Part shown: positions 18,133 through 26,385 of the stretch, piece by piece | Layout: every line of letters begins with the position of its first letter | How positions within the stretch are numbered: position 1 is the first letter of the stretch | Source of the DNA: an uncultured Victivallales bacterium | GTDB lineage: Bacteria > Verrucomicrobiota > Lentisphaeria > Victivallales > UBA1829 | Direction of reading: 5' to 3' | DNA: 64,000 bases | NCBI GenBank assembly: GCA_934661375.1 | Contig: CAKUJH010000009.1 | Location: forward strand, 29,183-93,182 | Notes under the pieces: model-generated | Databases searched by the model: none | Told to the model about the DNA's origin: nothing | Seen by the model: only the letters and a program-made list of their open reading frames with translations | Translations under genes and position numbers: made by a program

Positions 18133-20571
18133 TTATTTGGATTTCTTTGTTTTCTTCGAAACTTTCCCGAGTTCGATCAGACGGATGTCGTCAATATAGA
18201 TTTTATCGCCGCTGTCAAACTTATTCAGATGGATCCGGAGTCGCACACTGTCCGAATTTGCCATGGTGGAAGTCATTACCGCGAAAGACTGCCAGACGCC
18301 GCCGGAAAGTTTCAGCGGCGGCAGATTGCGCCATTGCTGATTTATGCCGCTCTTTTCACTGTACAGCGCAACATTGAGAAATCCTTCGGCACTGGGATTC
18401 GGAATAAAAACCTTGAACATGGCCAGATAACTGGTGGATGGTTCGGCTTTGGCAAGAATCCAGAAAAGAGTAGTGTGCCCGTTGATGGAAACCGCAAAAG
18501 ATTTTTTCCCTTCAGCCTTATAATCTTCCGAAGAGGAAAGCGTGCCGTAACACCGATGCTGCGGATGAATTTCATAACCGGGTTTCACGCCGTTTTCCGC
18601 ATTGCCGTCCGGCAGCAGATTCCGCTGTGCATCCAGATTGCCCATCACGTTGCAGAACTGCCGGACCATGTCCGATTGTTCCGGATCGGAAGCAAGCTGT
18701 TTCAACTTTTTCCCAACTTCCGGATCGGAGGCGAAAACCGAGGCGGCCAGAATATGCGATTTGACCGCATCATCGAAATTCCTGCCTACCGGGGAGGCTC
18801 CCGCCTGGATATAGGCCTTGCTGAGATAATGTTCTTTCAGACTCTTTTCCCGGATCAGGAAACCACTGATCCGCTCGTATTCCTTCTGGTAAACCTGCGA
18901 ACGGGAAACCGTTTCCAGCAATTTCAAGGCCTGCTGCGGAGTATGGATAAATCCCTGATGGTCATAAATCCCGGCGCCGAGCAGACGCAGACGCAGAAAG
19001 GTATGACGCCAATGCCGCATCATCAGTTCCGCCCGCTGTTTTTCCTGTCCGGTTTCCGCCAGTGCAGCGACCTGCTTCATGGACCGGTCCGCCGCCTGAA
19101 TATCATCTTCCCGCAGGGCATAAATACAGGAAACATCATTGAAGGTCATGTAAACCGAATGGGCACTCTTCCACCAGGGCGTTTTCCTGACCGGTCCCGT
19201 GAAATAATCATTCCAGACCTTGTAATAAGCTTTCAGATGCGGAGCGGCTTTCTTCCCGACGCAGCGGACATACCACTCCTCTTCCAGTTTCTTCAGATCC
19301 TGTTTGCTGTTCCACAGCAGTTTGGCCACCAGATAATGCTTGGGCCCCTCGTGGGCATCGCTGGTATAACATTCTCCGGTATAGGCTTTCCCGTTATGTT
19401 CGGACAGATATTTCAGCATATCCAGATGATACGGAGCATACAGCCGCGGCATGGGATAGGGATAGCCCCAGGAGTAATCCCACACTCCGAGCATGGAGGC
19501 TTTCCGTCCCCATTCCGCAATGATCTTCTTATGCTTTTTCTGAAGTTTCGGATCGACGCAGGAATTGAAGTCGATCGTCAGATAAACCAATGCATTCGGA
19601 TGCAGTTTGAAGTTCGGCGGCAGATAGGTAGGGCCATAGGCAAACACCGAAACGACCAAATTCGGATGTTTTTTGCAGACTTCCTTCAAAACCCGGTTGA
19701 TGAAGGTAAAATAGGATTCGGACCGGTTATCACGGCGGTTATTGTCCAGTTTCAGACATTCGGAACATTCGCAGAACCCGTTGTTGTCATTGGATCCCAG
19801 ACTCAGTCCCGTGGTTTTCGGATGCCGTTTCAAATAATCCAGCAGATTTTCCACCGCAATCTTCGCAGTATCCGGATTGGAATAGCACGGCTGCCAGAAT
19901 CTGCGGGGATTCCTGGGATCGGGCAAAGCAGTGATTTTCCTGCCGTTCAGCACCGGCATGATCGCTTTCGGCCACGAGTTGTCCTTCCCGTATTTGGAAA
20001 CCGGGAAGGCGTGAAACACCAGGTCATGATCGATCCGGATTCCCGCCCGGCGATTCTGCATCCACCAGATCGTATGAACGCTGTTGGCCCGGCTGACCGG
20101 CCAGGAAATATCTTTGATTTCAATTTTTTTTGTCGGAACAACCAGATCTTTCAGCGGCGTATAGCTCAGACCGCATTCTTCCGGCAGAATCCATTCCGCT
20201 TTGGCAAATTCCCGGATGATATGATTGAACGCCCATTGAACCGAAGTATCCGTTCCTTCGATCTTCATGGTCCGGGAATCCGGAAAAACGATCGTAAAAT
20301 TGTCCGCGGTCAGCAGGGACTCGATCTTCCGCAGGGAAAATACAATCCGGTTTCCCGCCGTTTCTTTTTTGACGGTCGGCAGAGATGTCCCGGTAATGGT
20401 TTTCAAGGTCCGGTTGAAATTCGCAGCCGCTTTGACCACTGCCGGAGATGCGTTTGCCGGAAGCACAATGGTGCATTTCGCCCGGTTTTCCTGTATCAAT
20501 GCGAACTCTCCCCCGGAAAGAACAACGGTCAGAATTGCCGCCGACGCAGCCAATATTGATTTGATGAACAT
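18133..20571 (-). CDS. Exported DUF4838 carbohydrate-active protein
   Basis: An 812-residue protein; ATG at 20571 follows AAGGGAT, and an upstream in-frame start at 20688 would overlap the pseudopilin gene. Residues 1-24 form a signal peptide. About 25-130 resemble the alpha-glucuronidase-type N-terminal domain; about 150-450 is DUF4838 (WPVSRANSVHTIWWMQNR, LGSNDNNGFCECSECLKLD, TGECYTSDAHEGPKHYL). The C-terminal 150 residues look like a beta-sandwich carbohydrate-binding module (GKKSFAVSINGHTTLFW ... IYIDDIRLIEL). Likely a secreted polysaccharide-degrading enzyme; substrate unknown. Linked to a pseudopilin and a LacI regulator. Confidence 0.8.
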   Translation of the reverse strand: MFIKSILAASAAILTVVLSGGEFALIQENRAKCTIVLPANASPAVVKAAANFNRTLKTITGTSLPTVKKETAGNRIVFSLRKIESLLTADNFTIVFPDSRTMKIEGTDTSVQWAFNHIIREFAKAEWILPEECGLSYTPLKDLVVPTKKIEIKDISWPVSRANSVHTIWWMQNRRAGIRIDHDLVFHAFPVSKYGKDNSWPKAIMPVLNGRKITALPDPRNPRRFWQPCYSNPDTAKIAVENLLDYLKRHPKTTGLSLGSNDNNGFCECSECLKLDNNRRDNRSESYFTFINRVLKEVCKKHPNLVVSVFAYGPTYLPPNFKLHPNALVYLTIDFNSCVDPKLQKKHKKIIAEWGRKASMLGVWDYSWGYPYPMPRLYAPYHLDMLKYLSEHNGKAYTGECYTSDAHEGPKHYLVAKLLWNSKQDLKKLEEEWYVRCVGKKAAPHLKAYYKVWNDYFTGPVRKTPWWKSAHSVYMTFNDVSCIYALREDDIQAADRSMKQVAALAETGQEKQRAELMMRHWRHTFLRLRLLGAGIYDHQGFIHTPQQALKLLETVSRSQVYQKEYERISGFLIREKSLKEHYLSKAYIQAGASPVGRNFDDAVKSHILAASVFASDPEVGKKLKQLASDPEQSDMVRQFCNVMGNLDAQRNLLPDGNAENGVKPGYEIHPQHRCYGTLSSSEDYKAEGKKSFAVSINGHTTLFWILAKAEPSTSYLAMFKVFIPNPSAEGFLNVALYSEKSGINQQWRNLPPLKLSGGVWQSFAVMTSTMANSDSVRLRIHLNKFDSGDKIYIDDIRLIELGKVSKKTKKSK

Positions 20572-20594
20572 AATCTTATCCCTTTCTGAAAGCT

Positions 20595-21335
20595 TTATCT
20601 GTAATTGAATCCGAGGTAAAACCGGATATTGACGAAAGGTCCGTTTGCCCAGCCGTCTTTCGTCCTGGCGAGCTGCTGCGCGGACCACTGCTGGACATTT
20701 CCGGGAAGCATCAGTATATTGGCCTGCCGGGAATGAGCCGTTGCCACACCGGACTTATCTGATGCAGCGGGCAGCGTGGCACCGGCATCGGCATAATCCA
20801 TGCCAATAGAATACCACTGCCTTTTATATTTATCCTGCCAGCTGTCCGCCAGCAGTCCGATTTTACTCGGAGTTGCCATCAGCTTGTAGATCGGAGAATA
20901 TCCTTCCCCGTAATCCACTCTATATAGTGAGGTTGCAAACTTATTGCCCCAGCTGAACAAACCGTAATAAGCATTCAAATATCCGCTGGCAGTCGGAGAT
21001 GTCGTGATGGAAGGGCAGAGCAGATGTGCTCTGCGGTAAGTATCAAAAATATTTCCGCCTTTCATATATCCCAGACTGCAAAGCATCATCGCCCACGAGT
21101 CCCGGGAAGATTTATCGCCGTTCACCGGAACCGAATATTCTTTATTGTCGTCGGCATACGTTATCAGCGGATAGAATAACTGTTTCTGCTGATTGACACA
21201 TTTGATGGCATAAGCCTTGTTTCGTGCCGCATTCAGCGCCGGCAGCAGCATTCCAGCCAGAATCGCGATGATGGCAATAACAACCAGAAGCTCAATCAGT
21301 GTAAAAGTTTTCAGCGGTCCGGAACCATGTTTCAT
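20595..21335 (-). CDS. Type II pseudopilin-like protein
   Basis: A 246-residue protein; ATG at 21335 follows GAAGGG. The prepilin peptidase signature FTLIELLVVIAIIAILAG starts about residue 11 after a short basic leader. The C-terminal part follows the H-X9-DG pattern of Lentisphaerae/Planctomycetes pseudopilins, here AHSRQANILMLPGNVQ with PG in place of DG. It is inserted in the inner membrane and processed by a prepilin peptidase not in this window. It lies 23 bases upstream of the DUF4838 gene, so the two are probably co-transcribed and co-secreted or assembled at the cell surface. Confidence 0.88.
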   Translation of the reverse strand: MKHGSGPLKTFTLIELLVVIAIIAILAGMLLPALNAARNKAYAIKCVNQQKQLFYPLITYADDNKEYSVPVNGDKSSRDSWAMMLCSLGYMKGGNIFDTYRRAHLLCPSITTSPTASGYLNAYYGLFSWGNKFATSLYRVDYGEGYSPIYKLMATPSKIGLLADSWQDKYKRQWYSIGMDYADAGATLPAASDKSGVATAHSRQANILMLPGNVQQWSAQQLARTKDGWANGPFVNIRFYLGFNYR

Positions 21336-21404
21336 GGTGTCTTTCCCTTCTTCCGAGTTTTGAAATTTCGTGTACGGCAGCATGGTGTTTTCCTTTCTTT
21401 CTCT

Positions 21405-22445
21405 TTAATGATTTTTTTTTATAATGGAATTTTTATCCGTGCTTTCACGGGGAACAAACTTCATTCTGCAAATGATCCGGACCGGATCGGTATTTCCGGA
21501 AATTTTGTCCATCAGAATCTTCAAAACGGCATCCGCCAGTTCTTTTCTGTCGTAAAAGAGCGAGGAAAGCGTGACGGGAAGACATTCCCCGATCAGGCGG
21601 TTGTCAAACCCGATCAAACCGAAATCCCGGGGAATGCGAATCCCCGATGCCAGCAGTTCTTTCATCAGAATCGCGGCCAGATTGTCGTTCTGCGCAATGA
21701 CCGAATCAATTTTGCCGGGAAGGATTTTTTCCCGGATCAGCTTGCGGCATGCCTTTGCCAGACGCGCAATATCCGTATCCGGCGAGTTCAAAAAGAAAAT
21801 TTTCCCCTCCGGACAGGCCTGCTTAAAACCATCACAGCGTTTTTTGCTGTTCAGAGCCAATTTCGACACATCGCCTTCCCCCCATAGCAGCAGAGCGGGA
21901 TTCCGGTAACCGCCGGCAGTCAGATGATCCACAGCCATTTTCATGCCGCCGGCCATATCCACATCCACCGAGGAAGCGTCCGGTTCGAGCGTGCTCCGCA
22001 CAAAAACGATTTTGGGATCGTCCTTGAGCTGACGGTCCAGCTGACAGTTCAGCTGGGGATAATCGTGGGAAAAGGAGATGATGCCGTCCACGCCGTTCTG
22101 TTTCAGGGAATGATAGGCTTGAAGCAGTTTTTCGGGATTGTCGTGTGCCTGCGCGGAAAGAATGCGGTATCCGAGTTCATCGGCACCCCGTTCGATTTCG
22201 ACGAGTGTTCCATAGGCGGGTTCGGGTGCACGGGAATCGATCAGAACGCCGATGATTTTGCTGGCGGTGCCGCGCAGAATGCGGGCACTGACATTGGGGA
22301 CATACCCCAGACGCCGGGCCGCATCAAGGATTTTTTTCCTTGTCGCCTCCGACGCACGGGCGTATTTCTTGTTGCCGAGGACAGCCGAAGCCAGCTGGAA
22401 CGAAACCTTCGCCTCCGATGCCACATCCCGAATTGTCGCAGCCAT
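21405..22445 (-). CDS. LacI-family transcriptional regulator
   Basis: A 346-residue repressor; ATG at 22445 follows TTGGAG. Residues 2-50 are the LacI helix-turn-helix (ATIRDVASEAKVSFQLASAV, then the YVPN hinge). Residues 60-335 are a periplasmic-binding-protein-like effector domain (GVLIDS, DGIISFSHD, GLIGFDN). It probably binds a sugar released from the polysaccharide handled by the neighbouring DUF4838 system and controls that operon 70 bases downstream. A perfect palindrome overlies its own promoter (22471-22482), suggesting autoregulation. Confidence 0.92.
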   Translation of the reverse strand: MAATIRDVASEAKVSFQLASAVLGNKKYARASEATRKKILDAARRLGYVPNVSARILRGTASKIIGVLIDSRAPEPAYGTLVEIERGADELGYRILSAQAHDNPEKLLQAYHSLKQNGVDGIISFSHDYPQLNCQLDRQLKDDPKIVFVRSTLEPDASSVDVDMAGGMKMAVDHLTAGGYRNPALLLWGEGDVSKLALNSKKRCDGFKQACPEGKIFFLNSPDTDIARLAKACRKLIREKILPGKIDSVIAQNDNLAAILMKELLASGIRIPRDFGLIGFDNRLIGECLPVTLSSLFYDRKELADAVLKILMDKISGNTDPVRIICRMKFVPRESTDKNSIIKKNH

Positions 22446-22470
22446 ATTTTCTCCAATTCATTTAATTTAA

Positions 22471-22482
22471 TAGAACGTTCTA
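22471..22482. promoter_or_regulatory. LacI-type operator TAGAACGTTCTA
   Basis: A perfect 12-base palindrome with the central CG typical of LacI-family sites. It lies 26 bases before the lacI-type ATG and next to TATATT on the minus strand, so it should overlap the transcription start. Confidence 0.6.
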
Positions 22483-22630
22483 GCAGATAATATAAGCAGC
22501 TTTTTGAAAATGTCAACCCCTTCGGAAGAAAAAATATAAATTTATTTCGAAGATAGGTATCGCGTCAGTGGAATTGGATAGTCTAAAACCGGTACTCGAA
22601 GCAGAAACTCTTCCGCATCCCTCCATTTTA

Positions 22631-22721
22631 TCCGTACGAATCCGTATTTGAATTCGGCCCATAGTGAGGGAACTGCGTTTTCCGCGAACTTATCTTACGG
22701 ATGCTTACGGACGGATACGGA
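22631..22721. repeat. Inverted array of 10-bp-phased TCCGTA/TACGGA hexamers
   Basis: TCCGTA occurs at 22631 and 22641, and its complement TACGGA at 22696, 22706 and 22716. Spacing within each arm is exactly 10 bases, and the two arms are inverted about a 50-base centre. It lies just beyond the tRNA-Val terminator in a 335-base intergenic region with no gene. The copies are on one DNA face, as for a cooperatively binding protein or recombinase. Confidence 0.5.
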
Positions 22722-22750
22722 GTGCTGCGGAAATCAATACGACATAAAAA

Positions 22751-22770
22751 ATCCGGCAGACCTGCCGGAT
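22751..22770 (-). terminator. Intrinsic terminator of tRNA-Val
   Basis: atccggcag (22751-22759) pairs with ctgccggat (22762-22770); on the minus strand the stem is followed by a run of T. Confidence 0.8.
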
Positions 22771-22780
22771 TCTCGAAAAC

Positions 22781-22857
22781 TGGTGGTCGCAGGAAGACTC
22801 GAACTCTCGACCTCATCCGTGTGAAGGATGCGTTCTAACCAACTGAACTAAGCGACC
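22781..22857 (-). tRNA. tRNA-Val (anticodon CAC)
   Basis: On the minus strand GGTCGC pairs with GCGACC, followed by A and encoded CCA. Anticodon loop TTCACAC is closed by CATCC/GGATG; the T arm contains GAGTTCGAGTC. It decodes GTG. A terminator follows 11 bases downstream. Confidence 0.96.
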
Positions 22858-23194
22858 ATTTCAATAGCTGTATACAGTAATGTACCACCGTTTCCTTGCT
22901 TTGTCAATCGGAGAAACTGTTTTTTTGGCAAAAAAGGTTCCGTCCATCCCCGGAAACAATACAGCGGAAGCCGGAAATTCGGATTTTTCCTGTCGATTTC
23001 GATGAATTGCAAAAGGGAAATGCACATTTTGAAAATTTGAACGGACCCGAAATTCGCTTCATCCTGCCGCCGTCTGGCTTCTTTTTGATTTTTCGGATTT
23101 CGGAATTATATTATATTTGGAATCGGGATACAATCAATTCAGGAGCCGGTATTCCATCCGGAAGCAGAAAACAATACTATGAAAGAAGTTGAAA

Positions 23195-23281
23195 ATGCAG
23201 AACGTCAAAAACAGTTTTGATTTTGTGGTCGTCGGCGGCGGGTTGGCCGGAATCTGCGCGGCGGTAATCCGCTGCCAATGA
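23195..23281 (+). pseudogene. FAD-dependent oxidoreductase N-terminal remnant
   Basis: A 28-codon frame reads DFVVVGGGLAGICAAV, the Rossmann dinucleotide-binding start of FAD-dependent oxidoreductases common beside glycosidases in this phylum, and then stops. A second frame (23278-23364) follows at once and could be a leftover of the C-terminus. A ribosome-site-like GAAGTTGAAA precedes the ATG. I infer a large internal deletion that left the ends. It sits just upstream of an intact Gfo/Idh gene. Confidence 0.5.
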
Positions 23282-23382
23282 CAACAGCCGACACGATTGC
23301 GCTTACGCGAGCCTGTCTGCTGGCGCGGGAATCCGCAGACTTGGGTAAAACTCTTTTCTTTTAATTATAAGGAACAGCAAGA

Positions 23383-24534
23383 ATGAAACAGATAAAGACC
23401 GGTCTGATCGGTGTTTCCGGTTACGGCAGAACTCACTTCGTCAATTTGAAAAATCTGGCGGACCAGGGCAGGGCGGAACTGGCGGCGGCAGTTGTCATCA
23501 ACCCGGATCAGGTTGCCGATGAACTGGCTGTCATGCGGCAGCTTGGAACAGAAATCTATTCTTCGGCGGACGCCATGTATGAAAATTTTCCCGGAAAACT
23601 GGATCTGGTCTGCATCCCGACAGGAATCGCCCTTCATGAACGGATGACGGAACAGGCTCTGGCGTACGGCGCAAATGTCCTGGTGGAAAAACCAGCCGCC
23701 GGTTCCGTGGAAGCGGTTCGCCGGATGATGGCGGCGGAAAAACAGTCCGGTAAATTTGCCGCTGTCGGTTTTCAGCACGTCTACGCACGGGAAATTCAGT
23801 TCATCAAACAGTATCTGCTGTCCGGACGGCTCGGCAGAGTGAAACGCATTGCTGTCATGGGCATCTGGCCGCGGAACGATCAATATTATTCACGCAACAA
23901 CTGGGCAGGCATCCTTGCCGCCGCCGACGGCACACCGATCCGGGATTCACCGGTCAATAATGCGTTTGCCCATTATCTGAATCTCCAGCTGTTTCTTTCC
24001 GGCGACTGTTTTGACTGTTCCGCCCATGCGGTTTCGGTCGGGGGAACCCTGTACCGCGCCCGTGAGAGCATTGAAACTTTTGATGCATGTGCGCTGCGTT
24101 TCCGCACGGAAAACGGCGTGGAACTGATTTCCCTGCTGGCACATGTTTCGGACAGAAATGCCGATCCCGTGATGCGCATTGAGTGTGAACGCGGAGTGGT
24201 CGACTGGCAGGTCAGGAACGGCTGGAGCATCCGTTCCGCGGAAGGGTCTCTTCTGTATTCCGGCATTACGGAACAGCCGCATACCGATATGTTTATGGAC
24301 ATGATCCGGAAAATTCACGGGGAACCGGTCTTCACCTGTTCGCTTGCCATAGCGCTGGAACATGCGAACTGCATTGAAATGCTGACAGAACAATTGACTC
24401 CGGTGGTTCTGCGGCAGTCGGCGCACCGGCGGGAACCGGATGGACAATACATCATTGACGGTCTGCCGGAAACATTTGAACGCTGTTTCCGGGAAAATCG
24501 TCTGCCGGAAGAACTCGGCATTTTCTGGAGATGA
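23383..24534 (+). CDS. Gfo/Idh/MocA-family oxidoreductase
   Basis: A 383-residue NAD(P)-dependent dehydrogenase; ATG follows AAGGAAC. The N-terminal Rossmann motif GVSGYGRTH (10-18) and the EKPAA lysine motif (about 105) define the family, which oxidises or epimerises sugars, inositols or glycosides at a ring carbon. The C-terminal alpha/beta domain is complete. It follows an FAD-oxidoreductase remnant and precedes GH3, so a glycoside-processing role is plausible. The substrate is unknown. Confidence 0.82.
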   Translation: MKQIKTGLIGVSGYGRTHFVNLKNLADQGRAELAAAVVINPDQVADELAVMRQLGTEIYSSADAMYENFPGKLDLVCIPTGIALHERMTEQALAYGANVLVEKPAAGSVEAVRRMMAAEKQSGKFAAVGFQHVYAREIQFIKQYLLSGRLGRVKRIAVMGIWPRNDQYYSRNNWAGILAAADGTPIRDSPVNNAFAHYLNLQLFLSGDCFDCSAHAVSVGGTLYRARESIETFDACALRFRTENGVELISLLAHVSDRNADPVMRIECERGVVDWQVRNGWSIRSAEGSLLYSGITEQPHTDMFMDMIRKIHGEPVFTCSLAIALEHANCIEMLTEQLTPVVLRQSAHRREPDGQYIIDGLPETFERCFRENRLPEELGIFWR

Positions 24535-24597
24535 ACGGTGCATCCGGCAAATGACACAATTGGGTCATTGTTTCCTGCGAAAAACTTGCCGATCCCC

Positions 24598-24626
24598 TTG
24601 TAAATACTGCTGTCTGCGGTTATAAT
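24598..24626 (+). promoter_or_regulatory. Promoter of GH3 gene
   Basis: TTGTAA (24598-24603) and a consensus TATAAT (24621-24626), spacer 17, 32 bases before the chosen ATG. Confidence 0.5.
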
Positions 24627-24657
24627 GAATGGCAGTTCAAAACAAGAGGTTGAAAAA

Positions 24658-26322
24658 ATGTTGAAGAAACTTACCAAAAAACAGCAGGCATGGGTGGAAA
24701 GCACGTTCCGTAAACTGACTCTCAATGAAAAGATCGGTCAGCTGGTCAACGAACGCGGCAGTTATGTGATGAGCCGCGATTTACCGGCGGAAAAATGGCT
24801 GAAGAAATATCCGGTCGGCAGCATTTTCACCGGAAGCGAAATCATTGAAGCCTATGCACATGGCGCAGGCGTGACTACGACGCTTCAGGAATCCGTTGCC
24901 GCCGCCGGTCTGACGGTTCCTGTGCTTTACAGCGGTGATTTCGAAAGCGGCATCGGTGCGCAGATCGACGGTTACACTGCCATGCCGCGTACCATGGGGG
25001 TTTCCGCAACTTTTTCGGAAAAAGACAGTTATGACTTTGGAAAAGTCATTGGGTCCGAAGGCCGTGCGCTCAATATCCGCTGGGGATTCGGTCCGGTCTC
25101 CGACCTCAATCTCAACCGCGAAAATCCAGTAACCAACATCCGCAGCGTCGGCGACCGTCCGGATCATGCCATCCGGATTCTGAAAAACATCGTCAAGGGA
25201 ATGCAGGACTGCGGCTGTGCGGCATGTCCGAAGCATTTTCCCGGTGACGGCACAGACACCCGCAACCAGCACTACGTTACCAGTTTCAATGTGCTGTCCA
25301 AAGCGGAATGGGACAAAATGCACGGCAAGGTTTTCAAGGCGCTGATCGACGCCGGCGCGATGTCCATTATGATCGGACATCTTGCTTTCCCCGCCTATGA
25401 ACCCATCGATGAAAAGAAACAGCTGTGGCGGCCCGCCACGTGCAGCAGACGTCTGCTGACGGATCTTCTCCGCGGCGAACTCGGTTTTCAGGGAGTGATT
25501 CTGACGGACGCCATGTGCATGAACGGTTATCTCGCCTGGGGAGATTACGAAACCCGCGTGATTGATTCCATCAACGCCGGTGTGGATATGTTTCTCTGGC
25601 CGGAACCGGAAAAATTTTTCCCTCTGGTCAAGGCCGCACTCAAAGACGGGCGCATCAGCCGGGAACGCATCGACGACGCTGTCCGCCGGGTGCTGGCGTT
25701 CAAGGCACAGCTCGGTCTGGCGCCCGAAGAACTGGCGAAAGAGGAAAAAGCCGATATGACGGCTCTGCTCAAAAAGAATGCGGAAATTGCCCGTCGTATT
25801 GCCGAAGACAGCCTTACCCTGCTGCGCAACCGGGACGGCGTGCTGCCGCTGAAACTGAAAAAAGGCGCACGCATCCTGGTGCTGGTCAATCCCAACAAAT
25901 CGGCTCCTTTCAAGTATTTGGACAAATTCCGCAGCCGTCTTGCCGGACGCGGTCATGAAGTTACGATGATCGGCACGAAGGATTATCATGCCGTGGTCAA
26001 TCTGCTGGATACGTTTGAACTGGTGATTTTTGCCAGCGACGCCAACCCGCAGTACAGCGAATACCGCGGCTTTGATCCGATTTTCTGGGATTTCCTGTCC
26101 AATCCGAAAATCCGGAAACTGCTGATGATTTCTTTCGGTACGCCGTATCTTCTTTATGATGCGGCGCAGGTCGGCACTTACATCAACGCATATCATGACT
26201 GCGAAGCCACGATTGATGCAGTGGTCCGCGCGATGTTCGGCGAGATTCCGTTCAAAGGAAAATCACCGGTTTCTGTGCCGCATTGCTTCAGCTTCGGAGA
26301 CGGGCTGACACTGGAAAAGTAA
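24658..26322 (+). CDS. Glycoside hydrolase family 3
   Basis: A 554-residue protein; ATG at 24658 follows AAGAGGT, and an earlier in-frame ATG at 24625 overlaps the promoter -10. The (beta/alpha)8 domain contains KHFPGDGTDTRNQH (about 195) and the nucleophile aspartate in VILTDAMCMNG (about 285). A C-terminal domain (about 380-540) follows, as in NagZ-like/beta-glucosidase GH3 enzymes. There is no signal peptide, so it probably acts in the cytoplasm on imported oligosaccharides. beta-N-acetylglucosaminidase or beta-glucosidase activity cannot be separated by eye. Confidence 0.88.
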   Translation: MLKKLTKKQQAWVESTFRKLTLNEKIGQLVNERGSYVMSRDLPAEKWLKKYPVGSIFTGSEIIEAYAHGAGVTTTLQESVAAAGLTVPVLYSGDFESGIGAQIDGYTAMPRTMGVSATFSEKDSYDFGKVIGSEGRALNIRWGFGPVSDLNLNRENPVTNIRSVGDRPDHAIRILKNIVKGMQDCGCAACPKHFPGDGTDTRNQHYVTSFNVLSKAEWDKMHGKVFKALIDAGAMSIMIGHLAFPAYEPIDEKKQLWRPATCSRRLLTDLLRGELGFQGVILTDAMCMNGYLAWGDYETRVIDSINAGVDMFLWPEPEKFFPLVKAALKDGRISRERIDDAVRRVLAFKAQLGLAPEELAKEEKADMTALLKKNAEIARRIAEDSLTLLRNRDGVLPLKLKKGARILVLVNPNKSAPFKYLDKFRSRLAGRGHEVTMIGTKDYHAVVNLLDTFELVIFASDANPQYSEYRGFDPIFWDFLSNPKIRKLLMISFGTPYLLYDAAQVGTYINAYHDCEATIDAVVRAMFGEIPFKGKSPVSVPHCFSFGDGLTLEK

Positions 26323-26340
26323 GCACTGTTTTTTTTCAGG

Positions 26341-26375
26341 ACGGCAGACCTGTGCACAGAACACCGGTCTGCCGT
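26341..26375. terminator. Intrinsic terminator between GH3 and GH35
   Basis: acggcagacc (26341-26350) pairs with ggtctgccgt (26366-26375), followed by T-runs on the plus strand. It separates convergent genes. Confidence 0.8.
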
Positions 26376-26385
26376 TTTTCTGTTT

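Noticed and set aside
18229..20559. 776-residue plus-strand frame opposite the DUF4838 gene
   Set aside because: It is the complementary shadow of a gene with a clear signal peptide and known domain; its composition is rich in R/G/H/Q as expected for an antisense frame.
22781..22857. tRNA-Val as a phage attachment site with a copy of its 3' end
   Set aside because: No duplicate of the tRNA 3' end was found in the neighbouring sequence; only the phased hexamers are present.
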